The notes below the pieces were generated by a model. It saw only the letters and a program-made list of their open reading frames with translations. It made no database searches and was not told the DNA's origin. The position numbers were made by a program, and so were the translations under genes. Of a DNA stretch of 64,000 nucleotides, positions 59,962-64,000 are shown in pieces. The first letter of the stretch is position 1. The number at the start of each line of letters is the position of its first letter. The stretch is from NCBI RefSeq assembly GCF_039541075.1, contig NZ_BAABFN010000005.1, positions 62,001-126,000 of the forward strand. Direction: 5' to 3'. Source of the stretch: Compostibacter hankyongensis. Lineage in GTDB: Bacteria > Bacteroidota > Bacteroidia > Chitinophagales > Chitinophagaceae.

Positions 59962-61050
59962 TCACGGATTTAGTCCTGTTACAGGGTCGGGGGAAACCCT
60001 GCCCGAAACGGAGGCCGTTGCCGGCAGACGGCTCAAGCAGCGGAGCAGCCTGCAGGCTACCTTTTCCGGATCGGCCGCCGCTTCGGGGGCAACAGCCATA
60101 TGCAGGGTATGATCGAGGGGAGCCCATCTTGCGGCACTGGAGTAAGGGGAGAAAACTACCACGCTCGGCACTTCCAGCGCTGCGGCAAGATGGGATACCC
60201 CCGTATCGTTACAGAGCAGACCGGCTCCCTGCTCGATCAGCGCAGCCAGCACACCGAGGTCTACCTGTCCGCATCCGGCTACCAGATCGGCCGCCGGGTA
60301 ATGCATAAGCGAGGCCACCTGCCGTGTGATATCCCTTTCCGACCGGTCCCCGGTCAGCAGGATGTGAAACCCGGCGCGGGCCAGCCGGTCGCCGGCGACG
60401 GCAAACTTAGCGGGCTCCCAGCGCCGCCGCGGATCTCTTGCTCCGGGATGCAGGCAGATATATTTCCCCGGGGTAAGACCCAGGACCTCCATTATACAAC
60501 CGGCCTCCTCATATTCTTCCCGCATCACGGGAAACTCCAGCGCAGTACCTGCCGGATCGATCCCCAGGGCCTCCTTGACCAGCCGCAGAAAACGCAGCAC
60601 CTCGTGCTCGTTTTCCCGGAAAACCGGAAACAGCCCGCCGCCGGGGACGGCATGCCTTTTTAACCGCAGACCCGCCACCTGCTTGGCTCCGCAAAGCAGG
60701 CACATGGCATTGGTATAGGAGCCATCGCCCTGCATCTGCAGCAGCAGGTCCAGCTGAAGATGCTGCATCTGCCGCAAAAAATCCGTCATCCGTACCGGAG
60801 CGATCTCCTGCTCGGGCAGACCGGGCCAGCCCGGAAAAGATACGAAGCCGTTGAAGTAATGCGAGAACCGGCTTACCAGCTTTTCCTCCCAGGGAAGACC
60901 GATAAGCGTGATATGCGCAATGGGAAAGGCATGTCTGATCGCCCGCACGGCGGGAATGACAGACAACATGTCTCCCAGCTTCAGCGCCCTGAAGATGCCG
61001 ATCTTCAGCTCAAGAAGGCGATCGGATGCAGGCTGTTCTGTGGGTTTCAT
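59962..61050 (-). CDS. Glycosyltransferase family 9 (heptosyltransferase-like), second copy
   Basis: The 362-residue GT9 enzyme begins IGIFRALKLGDMLSVIPAVR, has the nucleotide-sugar block YICLHPGARDPRRRWEPAKF and LLCNDTGVSHLAAALEVPSVVVF. It is clearly different from the copies at 50595 and 61084, so these are not recent duplicates. The ATG at 61050 is used rather than the GTG at 61056. It is translated upstream of the GT2 gene. Confidence 0.9.
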   Translation of the reverse strand: MKPTEQPASDRLLELKIGIFRALKLGDMLSVIPAVRAIRHAFPIAHITLIGLPWEEKLVSRFSHYFNGFVSFPGWPGLPEQEIAPVRMTDFLRQMQHLQLDLLLQMQGDGSYTNAMCLLCGAKQVAGLRLKRHAVPGGGLFPVFRENEHEVLRFLRLVKEALGIDPAGTALEFPVMREEYEEAGCIMEVLGLTPGKYICLHPGARDPRRRWEPAKFAVAGDRLARAGFHILLTGDRSERDITRQVASLMHYPAADLVAGCGQVDLGVLAALIEQGAGLLCNDTGVSHLAAALEVPSVVVFSPYSSAARWAPLDHTLHMAVAPEAAADPEKVACRLLRCLSRLPATASVSGRVSPDPVTGLNP

Positions 61051-61083
61051 AAACACAGTTTTTGAAGAATTAACGCAATCGCC

Positions 61084-62187
61084 TTACCCGGGCACAGGCT
61101 CGGGAATATATAAACCGGTATTTAGCAATTTGCCGATAGCTCCTTTTACCTCTCCTACCGAAATGCTGCGCATAAAAGAAGTATTATGACGGCAATTGGA
61201 ATCTTCGCTTTCCAGCATGGCCCCCTCCTTCCCGCAAAGCGGACAGCTGGTCGTCCAGGAAATCACGGGACGGTGGAACCTGCTGGTGGCCGGCATGCTG
61301 GTGACCAGGTTACCGATCCAGTAGATGCCGATCGCGGGGGCCTGCAGGGCATGGGCAAGATGCAGCGGTCCGCTGTCATTGGAGATCACCAGCGAAGCCT
61401 GGGACAACAGGCCGATCAGTGCCGGCAGGGGAAGACGCCCGCTCAGGTCCTCTACCCATTCGCGGTGATACATGGCCGACACGATATCAGCAGCCATACC
61501 GGCCTCCTCCGCTATCCCGTTTATATAAACCTGCCATCCCTCTCCAATCAGGAAATCCGCTACCTGGGCAAAGTTTTCGGGAGGCCATCTCCGTTTCGGA
61601 TCCGAAGCGCCGGGGTGAAGCACGGCAAAGGGCCGTCCGTCCGGATCGGTTACGGCACGGCTGGCCGCTTCCAGATCCCGTTCGGTGACCACGATCTCGG
61701 GAGCCACATGCACCGTCTGTGCCCCCAGCATGGAAACTACTTCCAGGTAACGCAGTATTTCATTAAAACGGGTGACGTAGGGCACCGACACATCCAGCGG
61801 AGGAGCGGCAGACGATTTCAGACCGATGGTAAGCTCGGCGCCGAGACGCAGCACAAAGGGATTGGAATACTGTCCGCCTCCGTGCAGCTGTAAGGCAATG
61901 TCGAACCGCTCGGCCTGCATGCGCGCAAAAAACAATTCGGCTTCCGCGATCTCTTCAATATCCTGAAAGTAATCTTCAGGTTTACCCACTCCGGGATAAG
62001 AGGGAATTACCTCTACACGGTCCACAGGTCCCGGCCTGTCTTCCAGCAATATCCTGTGCATTTCCCGGCCCAGGTATACGATCTCCGCCTCCGGAAAGGT
62101 TTCCCGCAGCGCCTGCAGCGCGGGTAATACAAAAACAAAATCGCCAAGTGCATTTGCCCTGAGTACAGCTATTTTCTTCCTTCTCAT
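61084..62187 (-). CDS. Glycosyltransferase family 9 (heptosyltransferase-like), third copy
   Basis: The 367-residue GT9 enzyme begins IAVLRANALGDFVFVLPALQ, has FAVLHPGASDPKRRWPPENF and LVISNDSGPLHLAHALQAP. Near the end it carries a cysteine-containing segment WTTSCPLCGKEGAM with a further Cys (SNCRHNTSF), which might bind a metal and is not part of the usual GT9 core. An ATG at 62214 would add nine residues. It heads the GT9-GT9-GT2 operon. Confidence 0.9.
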   Translation of the reverse strand: MRRKKIAVLRANALGDFVFVLPALQALRETFPEAEIVYLGREMHRILLEDRPGPVDRVEVIPSYPGVGKPEDYFQDIEEIAEAELFFARMQAERFDIALQLHGGGQYSNPFVLRLGAELTIGLKSSAAPPLDVSVPYVTRFNEILRYLEVVSMLGAQTVHVAPEIVVTERDLEAASRAVTDPDGRPFAVLHPGASDPKRRWPPENFAQVADFLIGEGWQVYINGIAEEAGMAADIVSAMYHREWVEDLSGRLPLPALIGLLSQASLVISNDSGPLHLAHALQAPAIGIYWIGNLVTSMPATSRFHRPVISWTTSCPLCGKEGAMLESEDSNCRHNTSFMRSISVGEVKGAIGKLLNTGLYIPEPVPG

Positions 62188-62285
62188 GATAGAGTGATAT
62201 AATATTTTTCTCATAGCCCTGAGGCCTGCGTTACCCGATCTCTACAGTGGGGATCCTGAAGACCACAAAAACGGTATAAATTTTC

Positions 62286-62510
62286 TCAGCTCTCCTTTAC
62301 AAAGAACAGCGCACCGTTTATATCTTCATCGATACAAAGGTCCCGGAAAACATCTTCCGATTCCGGTATCGCGTTTAAGAGTACATCCTTGTATTCGCGG
62401 CTCACGGCATTGAGCCAGTCGATATCCTGCTGGGTAATGTTCCTCCGGGAAAATTTATTCTTCCAGACGTCGATCACTTCTTTGAGCTCCGGGGCGGTTT
62501 CCATATCCAT
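62286..62510 (-). CDS. Small soluble protein, function unknown
   Basis: The 74-residue product has no signal peptide, is mildly acidic and predicted helical (ELKEVIDVWKNKFSRRNITQ, then DIDWLNAVSREYKDVL). I recognise no family. The ATG at 62510 was chosen because the frame upstream is basic and low in regular features. Nothing adjacent hints at a role. Confidence 0.55.
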   Translation of the reverse strand: MDMETAPELKEVIDVWKNKFSRRNITQQDIDWLNAVSREYKDVLLNAIPESEDVFRDLCIDEDINGALFFVKES

Positions 62511-62676
62511 GCTGTTTCTTTTTTCTTTATCCTCCCTGCGCGTAAGATTTATCACCGCGCCGCCGTTACAGACAAAGCCGGACAGGCTTAAGCTTGTACG
62601 GGCGGAGCGACGGACGGCACGGGTCCTGCAGGACCGCGCCGCCGTGTTCCGCACCTGGGGAAAGTAAGGTAATCCG

Positions 62677-62889
62677 TTATTTATCCTTATCGGGGTCTTC
62701 GGCCGGCTCCCATTCTATTTCGTCCGCCTCGTCCACATCCAGGTCATTGTCTTCGAGATCTTCTTCGTCCAGTACAGGTTCTTCTTCCTGATCCGGCGCT
62801 TTTTCACCACCATTATCATCAGGGATGTTTTTATCGCCATTCGGGGCGCGATCGTTACGCTGAATGGGATGATTTTTCTTCTGTATCAT
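62677..62889 (-). CDS. Small highly acidic protein, function unknown
   Basis: The 70-residue product has a basic N-terminal third and an extremely acidic C-terminal two thirds (LDEEDLEDNDLDVDEADEIE). It is probably disordered in solution. The reading frame lies in a well-isolated gap and its ATG follows an AT-rich stretch, but no family is recognised. It might bind nucleic acid-binding partners or divalent ions; this is speculation. Confidence 0.5.
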   Translation of the reverse strand: MIQKKNHPIQRNDRAPNGDKNIPDDNGGEKAPDQEEEPVLDEEDLEDNDLDVDEADEIEWEPAEDPDKDK

Positions 62890-63045
62890 AATACATAGAT
62901 TTTAAGCTGAACAATGAACGGAATTATATCCGTCTGATTTTTTGTGATGAAGTTGCTGAGGAAGAATATTTGCAAAAACGAATCCGGATAAAAAAACCAA
63001 GAATTATGCCAGCGGCTGACAGGGACCATCCGGTACGCCTTGTTC

Positions 63046-63519
63046 TTACAGCATATTTAAAATCAGCTCCGCTACCCGGTCGGCCGTTTTCAGCACCCGC
63101 TGTTCGGGGGAACCGGAAAAAACCTCGCGGACAGCCTTCGACACATTCCCCATCAGAATATGGATAAATATGGTTCCTACCGGTTTTGAAGCCGTTTCGC
63201 TGCCTCCCGGGGTGATCAGGCCGGTAACGGCAACGGTAATATCCGGCTTCATAAAAAGCTGCAAACGCTCAGCCAATGCGCCCGTTACTTCTGCCGACTC
63301 GGGCGAGTATTGCCGTATCATGTCAACAGGCACACCCAGTACCTCTTCTTTTACCCGGGCATCGTAACATACCAGTCCTCCTTTTAAGATCGTTCCCGAA
63401 TCGGGTACGCGGGAGTATTCATAAGCCAGCCGTCCTGCCGTTGCGCTTTCCGCAAAGGCCAGGGAGAGATGACGGCTCGCCATTGCCCGGCTGCTCCTGA
63501 TAACGATGGATGAAGGCAT
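63046..63519 (-). CDS. CinA-family nicotinamide-nucleotide amidohydrolase-like protein
   Basis: From the ATG at 63519 this is a 157-residue CinA C-terminal domain: LAFAESATAGRLAYEYSRV, TILKGGLVCYDARVK, TVAVTGLITPGGSETASKPVGT and the closing helix. The domain deamidates nicotinamide mononucleotide and the catalytic Ser/Thr/Lys residues lie in the ESATAG block. The N-terminal molybdopterin-like domain of full CinA is absent. An in-frame ATG at 63660 would add 47 residues without CinA-like features. Confidence 0.85.
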   Translation of the reverse strand: MPSSIVIRSSRAMASRHLSLAFAESATAGRLAYEYSRVPDSGTILKGGLVCYDARVKEEVLGVPVDMIRQYSPESAEVTGALAERLQLFMKPDITVAVTGLITPGGSETASKPVGTIFIHILMGNVSKAVREVFSGSPEQRVLKTADRVAELILNML

Positions 63520-63841
63520 CTTTTTATAATTTTTCCGGACCGCATTCAACCTCCGGATATCAGCATCCCCGGATAATTGTGCCAGGCTCGTTAAAGGTTG
63601 CTTTTCCCGGCTTCCCCAGGAAGAAAAGATGATGAGCCGATGGGGAAATTTTTCCTCCAAGGGAAATTAATGACCCGGTATTTCCTTTCTCCTGCAACCG
63701 GGATCAACCCTCTCTCTTACAGCCATGGGGTCGGTTATAAAGGGATATCCCGTTTTCCCTGCTGCCGACCTTTTTCTCCTCCGGAGAGCTGGTATGAAAT
63801 ATGGCGGATAGTTATATCCACCACTTTAAAAACCATTTCTT
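63520..63841. other. Intergenic stretch between cinA-like gene and catalase gene
   Basis: About 320 bases with no gene I can support. The divergent genes on both sides must have their promoters here, but no exact TAnnTTTG box was found on either strand. It contains short GC-rich words (CCGGTATTTCC, CCGGGATCAACC) without clear pairing. Confidence 0.4.
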
Positions 63842-64000
63842 ATGTTTCATCATGTAAAAGAACTCCAGTTTAATGTAAGGGTTTCAAGACCCGACCCGCG
63901 CTTTGCAGGATTGTTGTTAGAACAGTTTGGGGGCGGCAACGGGGAATTAAAAGCCGCCATGCAGTACTTTGTCCAGGCCTTCAGCGCACGGCGCCCCTAC
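63842..64000 (+). CDS. Manganese catalase, N-terminal part, cut by window end
   Basis: The visible 53 codons begin MFHHVKELQFNVRVSRPDPR, continue with FAGLLLEQFGGGNGELKAAM and QYFVQAF. This matches the start of the dimanganese (ferritin-like) catalases, where the first metal ligand Glu lies in the GELKAAMQYF helix. They break down hydrogen peroxide in the cytoplasm. The gene continues beyond the window. Confidence 0.85.
   Translation, partial: MFHHVKELQFNVRVSRPDPRFAGLLLEQFGGGNGELKAAMQYFVQAFSARRPY

Overview
The window reads as a piece of chromosome from a Gram-negative Bacteroidota, most likely a member of the Chitinophagaceae or close kin. The evidence is the repeated promoter motif TAnnTTTG upstream of genes, the general scarcity of Shine-Dalgarno sites, an ECF sigma/FecR pair, families largely confined to this phylum (DUF2851, the protein miscalled 'ABC transporter ATPase', UbiA-type geranylgeranylglyceryl-phosphate transferase-like proteins), and lipopolysaccharide genes (kdsC, lptE, hldE, gmhB). 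No plasmid, phage or transposon genes were seen. Most of the window is core metabolism and envelope biology with small accessory insertions.

Layout. 1-3.7 kb: a FecR anti-sigma factor cut by the window edge, its ECF sigma factor, tRNA-Gly(CCC) and a HigBA toxin-antitoxin pair. 3.7-6.8 kb: a minus-strand run of GH43 and GH16 glycoside hydrolases and an orphan ABC-2 permease. 6.9-16 kb: pgi, then a plus-strand series miaB, mntA-hepT (toxin-antitoxin), a sigma-54 activator, lptE, a repeat-protein gene, secG, mltG and a YihY/BrkB protein. 16-26 kb: trmH, small membrane proteins, two different CLC chloride channels, lipA, an OsmC protein, DUF2851 and homoserine dehydrogenase. 26-33 kb: a RelE/XRE toxin-antitoxin pair, maf, two prenyl/sugar envelope genes (UbiA family, kdsC), a DUF2520 protein, topA and a SirB1-like protein. 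33-42 kb: dnaK, argS, bioB, an M42 peptidase, a second UbiA-like protein and lipoproteins. 42-50 kb: a LuxE-like acyl-activating enzyme, then a four-gene sugar-catabolic operon (HPS-like lyase, dehydrogenase, SDR, TIM-barrel isomerase), followed by small stress and membrane proteins. 50.6-62.2 kb: a minus-strand surface-polysaccharide cluster with hldE, gmhB, three family-9, two family-4 and one family-2 glycosyltransferases, interrupted by an NtrC-type regulator that carries a frameshift. 62-64 kb: two tiny proteins, a CinA-like amidohydrolase and the start of a manganese catalase.

How the genes work together. The HldE kinase/adenylyltransferase and GmhB phosphatase make ADP-heptose, which the GT9 enzymes can add to LPS core; KdsC supplies Kdo and LptE, SecG, MltG and YihY serve envelope assembly. 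The 43-46.7 kb operon looks like a sugar-acid or pentose route built on a 3-hexulose-phosphate-synthase-type aldolase/decarboxylase. Three separate toxin-antitoxin modules lie in the first 27 kb, one of them between miaB and the sigma-54 regulator.

The features most worth attention are the A8 frameshift in the NtrC-type regulator, the toxin-antitoxin insertion in the envelope operon, a dehydrogenase that has lost all four structural-zinc cysteines, and three genes whose promoter box sits so close to the ATG that the transcript would be leaderless. I found no clearly new multi-gene defence or biosynthetic system.
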